A stretch of 52,165 nucleotides of DNA, from positions 3,183,467 through 3,235,631 of the forward strand of contig NW_019091404.1 in assembly GCF_001949145.1 (NCBI RefSeq), given 5' to 3'. This DNA comes from Acanthaster planci (lineage: Eukaryota; Echinodermata; Asteroidea; Valvatida; Acanthasteridae). Below the pieces are notes generated by a model. The model did not search any database and was not told the origin of the DNA. It saw nothing but the letters and a program-made list of their open reading frames with translations. The translations under genes and the position numbers were made by a program. Of the stretch, positions 33,801 to 46,743 are shown piece after piece (the first letter of the stretch is position 1; every line of letters begins with the position of its first letter).

Positions 33801-33969
33801 GAAATACATATGAACATTTTGTTTTTTTATTGAGTTTGGATCAAAATTCTTTTTGCCTTTTTTTTTTCAGAGCAATTTCTTAGCAGATCCCGCCTATACT
33901 TGTCCACTTTGCTCTCATCCTGTGGATGATGTCACCAACATCCAACCAATCACATGTGATGTAAGATAG
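30888..33969 (+). CDS. PEX2: Peroxisome biogenesis factor 2, RING ubiquitin ligase
   Basis: PEX2 is a peroxisomal membrane RING protein that works with PEX10 and PEX12 to ubiquitinate the import receptor PEX5. Exons: 30888-30971, 32156-32233, 32502-32564, 32750-32947, 33131-33283, 33381-33647, 33871-33969, all phase 0 with AG/GT borders. The product is 313 residues; human PEX2 is 305. LDSNQLDGEL, the hydrophobic LVNFLVFLQDGRY, ERLLGI and especially TRELLWHGFAEFLFFVLPFI match the family. The RING ligands are C256, C259, C271, H273, C276, C279, C292 and C295 (CAVC, GCQHVFCYYC, CPLC). The last codons GAT-GTAAGATAG could instead be a donor to a further short exon; a polyadenylation signal at 34313 favours ending here. 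Confidence 0.95.
30972..32155. other. PEX2 intron 1
   Basis: About 1.2 kb, bounded by CAG/GTGAGA and TCTCTAG. Its main feature is the inverted pair at 31351-31720. Nothing else recognisable. Confidence 0.7.
31351..31720. repeat. Inverted pair of a diverged repeat in PEX2 intron 1
   Basis: Arms at 31351-31487 (minus) and 31584-31720 (plus), about 137 bases each, align without gaps. Both start GCAAAAGCTTGCCCC(A/G)AATC and share GTGTACCAGATTTTATTCAA. The 96-base spacer is unrelated. Each arm is open in the same frame, with peptides sharing ITRY, NS and VYQILFK. The family is not one I can name. Confidence 0.7.
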
Positions 33970-34312
33970 CCCTGTCCTGATTAGTTGGATGCAACTCGTA
34001 TGGTACCTTGTGTGCTTCATCAACTACAAAGACTAATAGTCGCGCCAGAATTCATTCATACATAATTCGCTTATTGACAGATAAAACAATTTATGTTTGC
34101 ATTTTCTGATGGAGTCACTCAACAAAGAAAGACAAGTATATGTAAACTACTTTGTTGTAGGTTATAAATTTTAATGCAATCTTTAATTTAGCAAATAATT
34201 CTTTTCCATTTTGTGGCATTTTTTGTTTTTGGAATTTGCCCTGAATATGTTTTCAGAAGAAGCGTAAAATTAGTAATTGTAATTGAAATGTATTCAAATA
34301 TTTATATTTATG

Positions 34313-34318
34313 AATAAA
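34313..34318 (+). terminator. Polyadenylation signal AATAAA for PEX2
   Basis: A canonical AATAAA lies 344 bases after the PEX2 stop on the same strand, with only AT-rich untranslated sequence between. It is the first exact match downstream. Confidence 0.6.
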
Positions 34319-34861
34319 GCTACAGATAATGAAATCTAGGAACAAATTGGAAATTGATTTGCAAAATTAAGTTGGACAACATTTGTGACGAAATTGAAGT
34401 ACACGTAGATCCATAAAATGTGTACAGCCGCATTTGCATAAAGGACTGAAAATTGTTGAATTCACGAAGGCGCTTTCCATTTGACATTGTAGTTGGATCT
34501 GATTTCAGGGAAGCGGGAGTTTTGCCAGTTTTGTACATTGTCAAGTCCATTAATGCATTTCCAATGTCCTTCATGTATGTGTAAAGTACTGTGTATGCCA
34601 CACCAAAGAGGTCATAGGTATACCCTGATCCGCTCACGTTGATCAAAATAACAAGCTTCACATTTCAAAGTGGAAGTCTGAACCGAACCCTCCTGCAACA
34701 TTAAACTGAAAATGCAATTCTTCCGAGGCCCCGGTTGACCCTGTAATATTTCTGCTGAAGAAACGACTGAAGTACCAAACTTAGAAAATATAATTTACCG
34801 CTTGTCCATACTGGATAATTTTTTGGGTCAAAATGACCACAGTCTCTGAAAGTTGTACCCC

Positions 34862-34991
34862 TGAAAGTCCTATGCAGTGTACCAGGCACGAAATGGGACA
34901 AAGCCCAGGTTGGACGACGTTTACATTACATTGCGACTAACGTCCAGGGTATGAAAGTCCTATGCAATATACCAGGCACGAAATGGGACAG
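34862..34991. repeat. 39-base direct repeat, two copies
   Basis: TGAAAGTCCTATGCA followed by CCAGGCACGAAATGGGACA occurs at 34862-34900 and 34953-34991 with three base differences and a 52-base spacer. Intergenic; function unknown. Confidence 0.7.
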
Positions 34992-37258
34992 AGGGGTACC
35001 CCCATCAAGTCCAATTTCTATCCACACTCCAGCCTATTGGCACTTAACACATCCCCCCCATGTCTGAAAAGAATTCCTGAGATACCAGTACAACAATGAC
35101 CGACACATTAGGGAGGGGGTTCTCTCTGTCCCATAGTTTGCATCAAATGCAATGCAAACACGGCTCAAGGCTGATATGAGTTGCAGCCAAAATTAATGAC
35201 TGCCAGCAAATTGTGTTCTAAGGTCCATGTTAATGCATTAATTGCAATGTTTTATCCGTTCTAATGGGCCAATTGCGTGCCTGTTGCTATGGAAGTGGAG
35301 CCAGGTGAATTTACATGGAAGAGTCAGGTGATTTGTGCCTTTCATTCAGAAGGCATTGGTCCGGGACTATGTCTGACGACACTGTTTGGTAATCCATTTG
35401 TACACATGCATAATTATACAAGTTTATCCATACAACGACTGTACGAGTACAATATCCAATGTTATACAAACGAGCCTGTGCAGTTCATTCGATATGGACG
35501 CATTTTATTGATAGTAGCGCCGCCATATGGAACGATTATGATGGCAAAACTATATCATCGTCTTTATTTCGTTAGAACAACTTGTGAGTAAATATTAGTA
35601 CAAGAATAATACATCTGTCATAATAACTTGTTGAAATTAATCATGAATGAGCTAAATTCTCGTATCTCAAATTTAAATTAAAAAAATAAGGAGGTAAAGT
35701 GCCGTCGGAAATAAAGCGTACTCAAAGTCTGCCTGATTCATTTTATTGTACGGTCCGGCGGATATGCCATATTCAAAGTATACACTTCTTTCGTTTACTG
35801 CTGTCCTCGGGAAAATTGTAAGCTCTCTGCATTAAGCCTTCAATTTTTGAATACACTGAAATTTTGAATACAATTAAAGTAACGAATTCATATTACTATT
35901 AACATATAACGTCTCCCTAACATTCACAAAAATGGTGCCGCGCCGTACACCTTCCCCACTTGAAAGTCATACCACCACATTGCAAAGTTTCCAAGTTTTA
36001 TTACATCGTCTTGATGTAAGGAATAAATCCATGTTTGTGTAAAAAACAAAACTTAAAAAGACTGGGCTAACACACATTTACTACCTTTAGCCATGTATCG
36101 TGGTGGGCTCTCGACCAATAGGAAAGGCAAAACTAAATTTGGTATTTGATATAAATTGTATAATAGAATTGAAATGAACATACCCACGGACCTGCAAAGA
36201 CTGAGTCATTAACGAATCTATTTCTACATGGTAAAAATCCATCAACTTTTGTGTTCGCCTTAAAGTTCAAAGAACAGTAGAGACGTAAAAGTAGAAAGGC
36301 TCCCCTTATATCTTCTGGAATCATGCAACTAACTTGAGCACACTGTCGGAAGAGAATATGGACCAGTTAAATACTTACAGTATTTATAATGAACTTTATC
36401 GGATTAAGGCAACTTCATTTAATTTACGCTTCGGAGCTTTTGGAGTTGTAAGACTCAGGGATTTAATTCACGGAAGAGCTGAACACTTTAAAACTCGGAG
36501 TTTTTGGAACTTAAGTACTGAAGTGGTACTCTTTTGGCAAATAATTGTCAACTTCCATTTTGTGGTAGTCGGTGATGGAGTTCGATGGCTTCGTTAATGG
36601 GATGGAGTAGGAATCCAAGAAAGAAATAGACAAGAGCAAAAGCTAGGAAAGGGTGACCAGCCACAGAAGATAAAAGTGTTAATTACAATGTTAGATTCAT
36701 ACCAAAGAAACAAAAGGACAAATTGTCTTGATGAGCCATAATTTCTGCGAAAGACGTATTGCCAGCCCAAGCTGGTACGTACTGATTTGAAAGCAGGTTG
36801 GCAATTTGCAAACACACAATTTCCGAACTAAAGTCCCTGACCCAGTCATTCGTATTGAAAAGCGAATTTCTGGGATGAAACAACGGTACGTTCTTTGTCT
36901 GAGTAATTGCCTCATCCAAAAAACGCTCCTCCAACAATTACACATTCTTTTGAACTGTTAACATTTTTTCAGTTTACCTCCTTCAAAGGCCACTGGAAGA
37001 AAAGCAAAGCTTCAAGTCGTACATGCACATTTGAAAATAAAATGTTACGAAACTTACCCCGTTTTTATGAGGGAAAGCCTCATCAGTCAGCAAAAAAGAC
37101 TAGATTTTTACTGACTATGAGGGCCCTCCTCAAATATCAACAGACGAATATAACAGGAACCTCACGTCGCTCACACGTGAAAAAAAGCTGTAGGCCTAGT
37201 CATTTTACCAGGGTGAAGCTTGCTTACAGATTAAAGGCTTATTATGCGGAGTAAGTAT

Positions 37259-40200
37259 TTAATCCAAAAATTCTTCTGTTTCGTTTTTGCTGGGTTGTGG
37301 CATACTGAGTGATCCTTCCATGACACACTCTGTTGCAGTATTCTCGTCATTTTTCAGCACACAGTATTGATCTTTAGGGATCGACATCTGCTTCACAGCC
37401 AGGCGTTCATCGCTGTGCCAGTAGCCGTACAACAAATAAATTACAATACCTGTTGATTTCAAAGAGTGAAATAGCAATTCGTTGATTAACGAAGAACTTA
37501 TGGTCGATTACTGTGAACAAAATTTTTCCGTAAGTCATCCACGAAATGTTTTTATCTTGGCTCTGAACGGCAAATAGATGTTCCATCCCCATTTCCCGAG
37601 ATAAGATCTAAGAATTGACTTGTGATTTGCTTGTAAGTAACTCTACACCGGTCACGGATTCACGGACTCCTTCCAGTCTGCAACAGGCCTTAGTCCAAAA
37701 GTGAACAGTTTGTTAATCGTGTCAAGCATACAGCCTATACGTACATGTAGTCACCGTAGGTTTTACTGCCTGGGAAATGAACTGGTTGATGGTCATACAT
37801 AGAGTACGCCATTTTGGAGCACACTTGCTCTTTCTTGGTTAGAATTTCGATACCTCCTGTAACCATGATGCCAAAGTTGTGTATAAACTCCATCGAACAA
37901 GAACATACATGTAAAATATGTACCACTTAGTTAAATTTCAAACTGCAAAAGTTGACAAAGGAAGCAACACTGGCAGTGTGAGAAGTTAAAACTTCTTCTA
38001 TTTTAAGAAAAAGAAAGTAATCGGAATGAATATCACCGTCATTTTGCAGGTTTTAATATTCCAACTTTCGCTCTGGTCTGTCTTCTACAATCCGTAACAA
38101 TGCCATTTGTGACAGAGAATGGATGAATCAATGTAAACGGCACTGAATCACTATTTTTAAGGTCTCCCGTCAGAGCGGAGCACGTGTGTTCCACTGTTTG
38201 TATACATACCTATGGCCATCCATACAGCAAACCGGATCCAAGTATCCGGAGACAGCAGCAGCACCAGGATAATATTACACAGTACACACAGTATAGGTGT
38301 CAGTGGCACGAATGGTGCCTGTTAACGCAAAGAGAAAGTGATTAGGCTAATTACTTCTCCCCTTGGCTCAACTTGCAGAGGTGAGACACAGGGGTCTGTA
38401 TTTCTTAAAGGGGACAATAAATCTAAATTCATACACTCAGGGGGCAGGCATCCAAACCCTTCACTTAGATTGGTCACTACATGTTTTCCCTTAGGAAAAA
38501 AAGAGTTTACATTCACCTTAAGCTAGGTTTATTTATACAGATAAATGTGAAGTTCACACCCTAGACTCCCGTTAATTTTATATTTTAGGTATCTTACGCA
38601 CTTTAGTTATCAAATGCGACATAGAAAGGCCCCTCTTTTGGGGTGGGTGTTCGGTTCCATGCAGCTGCACATCTGAAGTACAGTGTACAATACACTTTGA
38701 AATGAACCTACCTTGAAGGCAGATTTTGTGTCCACTTGCTCATGGAGAAAGATGGGTACGATTAATAGAACAGCCGAGCTGCCCAGGACTATGACGAGCA
38801 GGATTACCCACCAGTCTCCAGATTTGATGTTGTCGCCAAAGACGACGATGACAAAGACAGTCGCAAACTGCAGACAGGTGGTGGAGAAGAAACAAACCAG
38901 AGGGGCGACACCAGGCTCGCAGCGCGCCATAATGGTCAGAAACCTGAACTGATGCCTGAGTTCACCCCCTTGAATTGGTTCGTTCTCCTTAGGGTTTAAA
39001 AAGCTGGCTTTATCCGGGACAGTGTTGGTGTCTTGGTCACTGTCCTCAGCCTTAGATGATAATGCGGCTATATCTTGGATCTGATGGGTAAGTTGCGACG
39101 GCTTGTACCTAATGACCATGACGGAAGCTGCTACCAGGGTGAATGCCGTTAGAGTACCAATGGACAGCACACTGGACAGTGTGTTAACATCAAGTAATAT
39201 TGTAAGAATTATAGATACGGACCCAAAGAAGAAAGTTGACACTAATGGAGTATGGGTGGTGGAATTAACGTTGGCGAAAATCTTGAAGAAGATACCATCT
39301 GTGGCCATTGCGTACGCCACTCTTGGTAAAGCAAAGGTGGCACTTACTAGGCATGCGCTCATGGCGCACAGCGCACCCGCATCGACAACGTGCGTCGCCC
39401 AAGGCAACCCGTGATATTTGAACGGTGTTGCCAAAACGGCACGAAGGTCAATCTCATAGTACGGTACACCCAGGGTTAAACTCATTGACACTAGTATGTA
39501 AATTAATGCAGCAACGACAATAGAGATAATGACGGCACGGGGCACACTCTTCTGACTGTCCAAGGCCTCTTCGGCCGAAACGACGATGATGTCGAAACCA
39601 ACAAATCCAATAAATACGACGGCAGCACCCGACACTGTCGCTCCAAATCCATTTGGGAAGAATCCATAGTCTGACCAGTTTCTGCCGTCAGCCAACGTGA
39701 AACTCCCGATCGCTATTAAAGTAACAATGGTCAAATTGACGGCAACAAAGGCTTTGTTGAAATTCGCGCTGGTTTTCGCACCCAACGCTATGATAACGAC
39801 GAAAACAGCCAGGAACATCCCAGCAACTATGTCTGGATAAGGAGCGAATAGAGGTGACTTCCAATACTCTCCTCCAAGTAAGACCATCCGTGTGTAGTTT
39901 TGTATTCGACTGTCAAGCATTGAGTCCAGGTAACCAGACCATCCACGGGCCAAAACTGCACAACATAACAAATATTCCAGGATTATACTCCAGCCAGCGA
40001 TGAAAGCTGGTAACTCGCCTATGGTGGAGTAAGTGAATACGTAAGCCGAACCGGTTCTTGTGAAGATGCTACCGAGTTCTGCGTAACACAAAGCTGCAAA
40101 CATGGCCGCTGTGCAGGCAAAAATGTAAGACAGTATGACGGATGGCCCCGCTGTACTAGCAATAACACCTGTCAGAACGTACAAAGTCACGCCCACCATG

Positions 40201-40313
40201 GACGATATACCAAGGAGTGTGAGATCTAGCGTGCTCAGACATCGCCGAAGTGGTTCGTGTTCTGGGTTTAATTCGACCGTCTTCAGACGCACCAAATTCT
40301 TGAGGAAGTACAT
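37259..40313 (-). CDS. SLC7A4: Cationic amino acid transporter family member, SLC7A4-like
   Basis: A multi-pass APC-superfamily transporter of the CAT subfamily. Exons 38712-40313, 38210-38318 and 37259-37449 give 633 residues (human CATs are about 620-635). The ATG at 40313 opens MYFLKNLVRLKTVELNPEHE; an in-frame TGA lies upstream of the open frame. PLRRCLSTLDLTLLG, ALCYAELGSIFTRTGSAYVF, ARGWSGYLDSM and FVGFDIIVVSAEEA are closest to human SLC7A4. The second exon encodes a hydrophobic helix pair around CVLCNIILVLLLSPDTW. The third ends with a hydrophilic tail. In TM1 the usual G-(S/A)-G is G-V-T (MVGVTLYVLTG). The substrate is unknown; human SLC7A4 has no clear transport activity alone. Introns 37450-38209 and 38319-38711 show nothing else. 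Confidence 0.9.
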
Positions 40314-43300
40314 CGTTGATAAAATGTGACTTGTCAGAGATGCTGCCGAAGGAATCTTGGACCGACGCTTCTCCTGTCTTTCAATCAAGGTGTACACGTA
40401 ACATCACAGTTTGAAAAAGCTGAAATATTTGTCGTCTTCACACCTTTTCGTCAGATGAGTTGCCTCATAACTTAGCCGTGCACTCTAGGAACCTAGTGTC
40501 AACACAGTACAAAGAGCATAATGAAATGGTCATTGTCGATAAAAGTGAACTTGAGCGCTAAAGAAAAACTCAAACCAAAATTCTACACTGAGGAAGTAAC
40601 TACAAGTACTCTCCGCACTGTAAAAAGCCTTTACTGTTTTACATGTACGTGTCAACCTTCACACCAATCAATATAAAATGAAATGCCAAAGTGCCGTCTG
40701 CAGTAGTGCACGACGTGATATCGATGCAGACCAGTAAACTACCGATAACAATGGTTATAACATCTTTAGTGAAGAACGGAAACAAATCAGTTGCATAAAT
40801 AAAGCTCATTTCCACCATAAGCAATCTCTGTTGAGTTCGTGGTTACCGTGGTGTATTCGATGACTTTGAGAAACTTTCCTCTGAATATGATCATCCCTCA
40901 AACACCTCCTGGTGGCAATTCATTACTGAAATGATGTCTCCTCTCAACTTCACTTTGAGGGCCCAACTTTCACACACATCAGCAAACACCCTACACTGTA
41001 ATTGCCATTCTTTTGGGGGAGTACTAAATACGACGTTTGCAGTAACCCCATGTGAACAATATAATGCGCATGAAGAGTTTTGAAAGAACCAGTGCTCCAA
41101 GTAGGGGCCTATATTGATTACGGGTGGTTCTGAAAAGAACCAGCGTTCAACCAGTGTTCCACTCGAAATTTCGAACGATGTGCCTGCCTGTTCGTCTTCC
41201 GGATGAAAGTTTCTCCAAATCATCGCACCAAGCATCCCTACTGAAGAAATTAAACTACTGGTTCTTTCAGAACCATTACTCGAAACACAGAATGGTTTTA
41301 TCACACCCCGTACCTTCCGGTATTCCACTTATTTATTTGTTACACCATGGAGGAACGAGTAGACTTTTCTCCGTGGGTTAACCAAACCCTCCAGTTCACG
41401 GGCCACAAAACCTTACAGACACAAAGAATCTAAACAGATTCCCAGCGTGGTGTGGCCGGCCTAGGCTATTGAATAGGCATGCTTATTGGCATGAAACCAT
41501 TCCAACTTGAATAACAGAAGGCAAACATACAAAAGAAGGATCTATCCCTCCACAATGAAGTCAATGACGAATGATATGCTTTAAGTTCTGGCTTTAAAAA
41601 CCAGAAAAAAATTATTCCAACAAAATTACTTACTAAACCGAACTACTTCAGGTCAATATTAATACAACAAACCGGTCCCAATTAATTCCATCGGCAGGCT
41701 AAAAAAATCCAAATTCATGTTGCCACTCTGCAGAGTGATTTGACAGCCCGTTCTATTACAGCCATGCAGAAATGATGGGAATAATTCAAACAAACCACAC
41801 TTCGTCAAAGATACCATGAAGTACCGGCACTCACCTGCAATTGGATGTCAGTTCATGAAAAACGCGTTATCAAAAATTTCGGTTTTAGGAAGTGACAACC
41901 GGTAGTGCGCGAGAATATTACAACTGATGCGAAATAGACAGATTTTCGTTTTCACGACCCAAAATTTAACTCGTGAAAACAAAACAGGGCCAAAAAAAAG
42001 TTTGGAAAAAGTTGACATGAATTTAATCTATGCGTACATGTATTGCATTGCCCAAAATTTAATGAAAAGTCGTTTTAACTAGTGGCATAAAGATCGCTAT
42101 TCTTGAAAACGTAAATGCACGGAGTGCACGCTTAAAGTGCTGCATTCATGTACCAGGTGCCCGTTCTTGAAAACGAAAAATACTCTAAAATGCACACAAG
42201 TTAGATCACCTTGCGCACGACCGAGTGCGAGATTGTGAGAATTTCCAACTCATCAAACTCTCGTAACAACAATTTCATGGCTTTGAGTTTATTCATTATT
42301 TTGAATGAAACCAAAGACGATTGATCAAAGGAATTCGTGAAGCAAAAATCCCAACTTGTCGTGAATAACTTAGCCTCGAACCTCCATATGGCGACAGGTG
42401 CATGGGAAACCCAAGCAAGCTTGGGGCTTGCAAAGTACGAAAGTTGATAAACATGCAATACCTCAACAGTTGCGGACGGTACATATGATAATGAACTGAA
42501 CATCTGGCGTTAACTTTATCTAATTAGGCTTACTTTCCTTATCTAAATTGTGTGTGACACAATCATGTAGGGCCTACAACTGTTAGGTTGAATGCAGTTT
42601 ATATTTGCTTTAATTTTATAGAGGTTATTCATTACCGGCGCCTCAGAGGCTGCTATGTTATTTTAATTACAATGATTGCACAACAGGTTTCCTGGGGCCT
42701 ACCCTACTGATACAAAGTTCTTCCGCCCCCCCCCCAACTCACGTATAACCGTTATTCTGACAGTGACTATAATTTGTTATTAAAGTGTAGTTGAGCGAAA
42801 GTGGATCTCCGGGGTGAAGGTCGTTCGAGAAGACTCACCTTTGGGGAAACCTGGAAATTGAAACTAAAGGAGCTCATACATTTGAATTTCTCGACATACT
42901 CTGCATCTGGAGTATTATTCTTCACAACCATGCTTACCGCAAGGACACTAAATAGCAAATGCAATTGTCTTTGATGTTTAACGCTTGCTGATTTGTGATT
43001 TACATTTGATTTGCTTTGGCCAATCGGCTTCACTCTGCGAGTCCGGAACTACATACCCGTGGAAATTCCCCCTTTGCATTGAGATCTTGAACTTGACTTA
43101 TGTTTTCAGGACCTTATCTTTAAAAAGCTCAAAGCTGGCCAGGAATATTCTGTTAGCTCTACGAAGTTTTTATTGTCATTTGCTAATGTAATCGTCCACG
43201 TCCCCGAAAACTGGTCCATTTACCTCTGACCATCAAAGGTCATGCCCTATACAATCCTCAGGGTGTTTCGACTTGAAAAGTCTTCGGTAATGTGTTTTGA

Positions 43301-46300
43301 TTGAGAACCCAAGCCTGATAGTCCTATCACACATGGAAGTTTCAGTGTAGTTTCTGGCTAGATAGGCCTAGTTAGTCCCGATTGCATATGGAGATGTCTT
43401 TTTGCTCGATGCACTGCATCATATAGAGGCATGATGACTGCATGTATGCTCCTCCAAAGTTCACTAACACACCTCTAACCGGAAAGTATGAGCAACAGAC
43501 AAACCACAACTTACCCATACGTGAAGATCCTTGTAAGCCGCCTGGCGGCCCCCGCGTACACGCCGATCAACACGGGCAGGTCTGTGAAACATGTCGCACT
43601 ATTACCGTGGCGTTAGTCGTCTCGTACTGCAGCAACAGACACTCGCGTTGCTCACAATGAAACCCAAAGCGCTTCACAATATGATGTACAATCGTGATAG
43701 TATAACGGCATTGTGTCAATACCACGTCCACAATGCCAGTATATGACCTTTGGCACCCGACTTTAAAGCTCCAACCACTGTGATATGCATTATGGAGTAA
43801 TTTAAACTTTACGTGAATTATGTCATGCTGGTAGGCTCGGTTAATTGGCACGTCTTAATGGAAGGAACAAAGTGTCTGTGTCGACAACGTAAGGTCCCGG
43901 CATATTTTATAGTGCGCATGGACATAACCAGCACTCTCACACGAAGTGGTCCACTCGGATGCCCTGATTCAGTGAAAACCTAATGGGCTTGCTGATCCCA
44001 TTAAGCCAGCCAGTGCAAGACAGTGATGGATGACACAGTAGCCCCTTGTTCACCATAAGCCGATGACCAGGACTGTTTCAAAGGCTTAACAACGTGCGTT
44101 GTCATTTTCACTTCCATCGGACGTGAAGAAGCCTATAAAAACTGAGTGCAGAAAGAACCATTTTAAAACAACTGTGGCGGTTACTAGTTGACCAGGCTGT
44201 CCAAACCATACAGGAAAAGTCCATCGCAACTTGGTGCAATGACTCTTTTCCTGCAAAATTTGAAACTGTTTGCGTGCCTCCTGTGTCAAGTGAACTGTAA
44301 TTGTGTAGGTGTCAACAAAAATACCGGTGTTAGCTTTCCCACATGCATGGATTTTGTTGTGCAGTATATTTTTTAAAAATGTCACGTACACATTTGTATG
44401 TATTTTGTATGGACCGAACTTTAACTCATCTCCCAGGCTCCCTGGAAAGGGTGCAACAAAGGACCGCCGCATTGAAACTGATTCCAAAAGCCGTCTGTTG
44501 ATTTTCTATACCTTGGTTGTTCACGTTCGTTTGGCATTAATTGCGCAGTTTGGTTTTGAAAACGTCATGTACAGTATGTATCATTATGTATATAATGTGA
44601 ATTCAACCCCACTCAGTGGAATGGCAGGGTTTTGTAACAAAGTGCATTGACATGAAGTAGTTGATTCAAATTCACCACATGCACTACTGTCTGCCTTTAC
44701 ATGCAATGGGTCGACATGTATCGGCATATATTGATGCTAAGCCGAATGGCCTGGTGTTTGGTATTTGCAAAATGAAGAATTTCTTTGACTGTGTGATTTT
44801 TAATTCAAGTTTACTTCTGCACAACGCGTAGGCCTAAACCATTTACATGCAGTGGAGTTTGATTATAAAAGATTTCTTAAATTCATTGAGAAGATCTAGT
44901 ACTGTTGTTGTAGTTGGAATTAAATGTTTCAGTTATTTCACTGCCATTCAGGACATGGCAACCCATATCTGGTGACGAAACACATAAAAGTAACGAAAGT
45001 AAAAAGAAACAAACGAACAAAAAAACCCCCAAATTACCCTAGTTTTGGTTTTACAGCAAAAATCGAATCGTTTTAATACTCCTCACTATTTTGGTTTCAA
45101 GAAAAAAGTCGTACGATAAGGTAGGGTCCCGAAACAATTCCTATTTCTTTTACAAAACAACAACAGATTAAGTTTTCTTGATGTTCGAATATTCAATGCC
45201 TTCTTTCAGTTTAAAAGTTAATTGAGTCAGGGACCTTCTACGTGGTTTTCTAATTAGTAATAGGCCTACATTGTCTCCCATGATTAGGCCTTTAATATTT
45301 CTGCAATATCGATTTCGTGTAATCGAATCTATTTAAAGCTATACGTATAAGCAGCAGACCATCTGCCATATGTTATGCATTTGTGTTGTCTAGGAAACAA
45401 AAAACAGTTGGAAATCAACTAACAGCTACTCATTTGCATAATCGATTCATTGGTAGTCTGGGAACCAACGCGTATTTCATCTTTTACATTTGTGAAGGGT
45501 GTGGCGTGGTGCACAGAGAATTGTGGGTAGATTGTGGTGAGTTTATTCCCCCAACTCGGAAAAATTTCTCGTACGACCATAGAATGGAACGTTCTACTTA
45601 CACCCTGAAACAGAATTTTTGTTTTCATATTTTAGCTGAGCTGTGTGTTGGGTTGAATAATTCAACGACGCCGTGGTCGGCTCAAGCAGACTCAGGTGTT
45701 GAATCACTGAAGGTCAATCAAGGCAAATTGTTGACCAGAAACCAAGATGCAACAGGTCAGAAGATACACTGGATCATGAACGATAGTGTTGGCCATGCCC
45801 CCTTGCAGTGAATAGGAGCAGATATATGCTTCTTGTAGCTTTCGAAAAATGATTTGCTTTTAAATAGATTAAGAATTTAATTGCTTCAGTATTGCCTTGT
45901 TAGTTTTCGAGTTTGTTTATTTCCATCGTTTGGATCATAATCTGAATACTGTTCTGTGGATCTAGGCCTACTAACTATGTATTTCCAACAGAAATCATGG
46001 AGCGCTTTGATGAAAGGACGATGATGGTGTATTACACCTGTTGATCCCAGTACGATCTAGGCAATTGTACACACTTCCAGGCACACCGAGTTTTCCCACA
46101 GTTCGTTTGTCTACCTGTTGTCCCATGGATATGGTTAAGCGAGCAGCGACAATTGAATATGATTGACAAGCTGTAAGTGAATGGGTACTCCCATTCTCCA
46201 GAATAATGGGAACTTACTAGCAACACGTCCAAGGAAAGGTCACCATTGTTCACTGAGAGGCAAACAATAACAAACTTGTTTTTGGAATACCGAAGTTGAC

Positions 46301-46743
46301 TGTTATCTTTAATCGATGACGCAGCGGTTGAACAAGCAGCAGATGTCATCGATTGTTTGCTTTCGAGTAAAGAATGAGAAGGTAACAAGTCTTTTAAGTT
46401 GAAGTCCTTTCTACTTCTATCTCAGCATATTAAAACTACTGCTCGGTAGTCATCACCAGGACGTTGAAGTACTCCGGATCTGGATCAAATACCGCAAGCC
46501 ACCAAAGCAGGACTGCTTGTCTTGTTCATTAAGAAAACAGTCCATCGTGTAAGCCTCTACGATCTGTTTAAAAAAGCTGCAATTCACAGGACATGGATCC
46601 TTAACAACACTGGAACAAGTACTGTCTTGCAAAGCAACGAGGAATGTTCTGCGGGAATCTTCAGAGTGAAGGAACTCCTCAGATGCAGCAGTATCTGATG
46701 AGTGTCTGTTATTTCTTACAAATTCCAATTGGATTAAGTTAAG
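40314..46743. other. Long intergenic region upstream of SLC7A4-like and Ig genes
   Basis: About 6.4 kb without a gene I can support. It contains repeated GGTTCTTT-type hairpins at 41079-41274 and many short reading frames lacking splice context. The longest, 142 codons at 45383-45811, resembles nothing I know. Leader exons for either flanking gene may be hidden here. Confidence 0.4.
41126..41141 (-). other. Histone-type 3' stem-loop look-alike
   Basis: On the minus strand GGTTCT-TTTC-AGAACC is followed by ACCC: a six-base stem, a UUUC loop and an ACC flank, the geometry of histone mRNA 3' ends with a compensated stem change. A plus-strand copy at 41260-41274 has a three-base loop, and a half copy lies near 41079. 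No histone coding sequence is next to any of them. Confidence 0.3.

Larger units (their letters stand above)
33970..37258. other. PEX2 to SLC7A4-like intergenic region
   Basis: The first 350 bases are the PEX2 3' untranslated region. After that I see only short reading frames without splice context. One feature stands out: a direct repeat of about 39 bases at 34862-34900 and 34953-34991. Confidence 0.5.

Noticed and set aside
30888-33969. PEX10 or PEX12 instead of PEX2
   Set aside because: The RELLWHGFAEFL segment and the ECAxCGEWPTxPxxIGCxHxFCYxC RING pattern are those of PEX2.
35277-35591. 104-codon open stretch between PEX2 and SLC7A4-like
   Set aside because: No recognisable motif, no flanking splice sites or polyadenylation signal, and composition like the surrounding DNA.
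37259-40313. Heteromeric light-chain amino acid transporter (SLC7A5-11 type)
   Set aside because: Length of 633 residues, the C-terminal extra helices and the CRCLSTLD-like start region fit the CAT subfamily, closest to SLC7A4.
41126-41274. A histone gene ending at the stem-loop-like hairpins
   Set aside because: No histone fold sequence on either strand next to the hairpins.
45383-45811. 142-codon open stretch upstream of the Ig genes
   Set aside because: No signal peptide, domain, splice context or similarity I can recognise; could be chance or untranslated leader.
46453-46728. 91-codon minus-strand reading just upstream of the first Ig gene
   Set aside because: Lies in the probable leader of the plus-strand gene and resembles no family.
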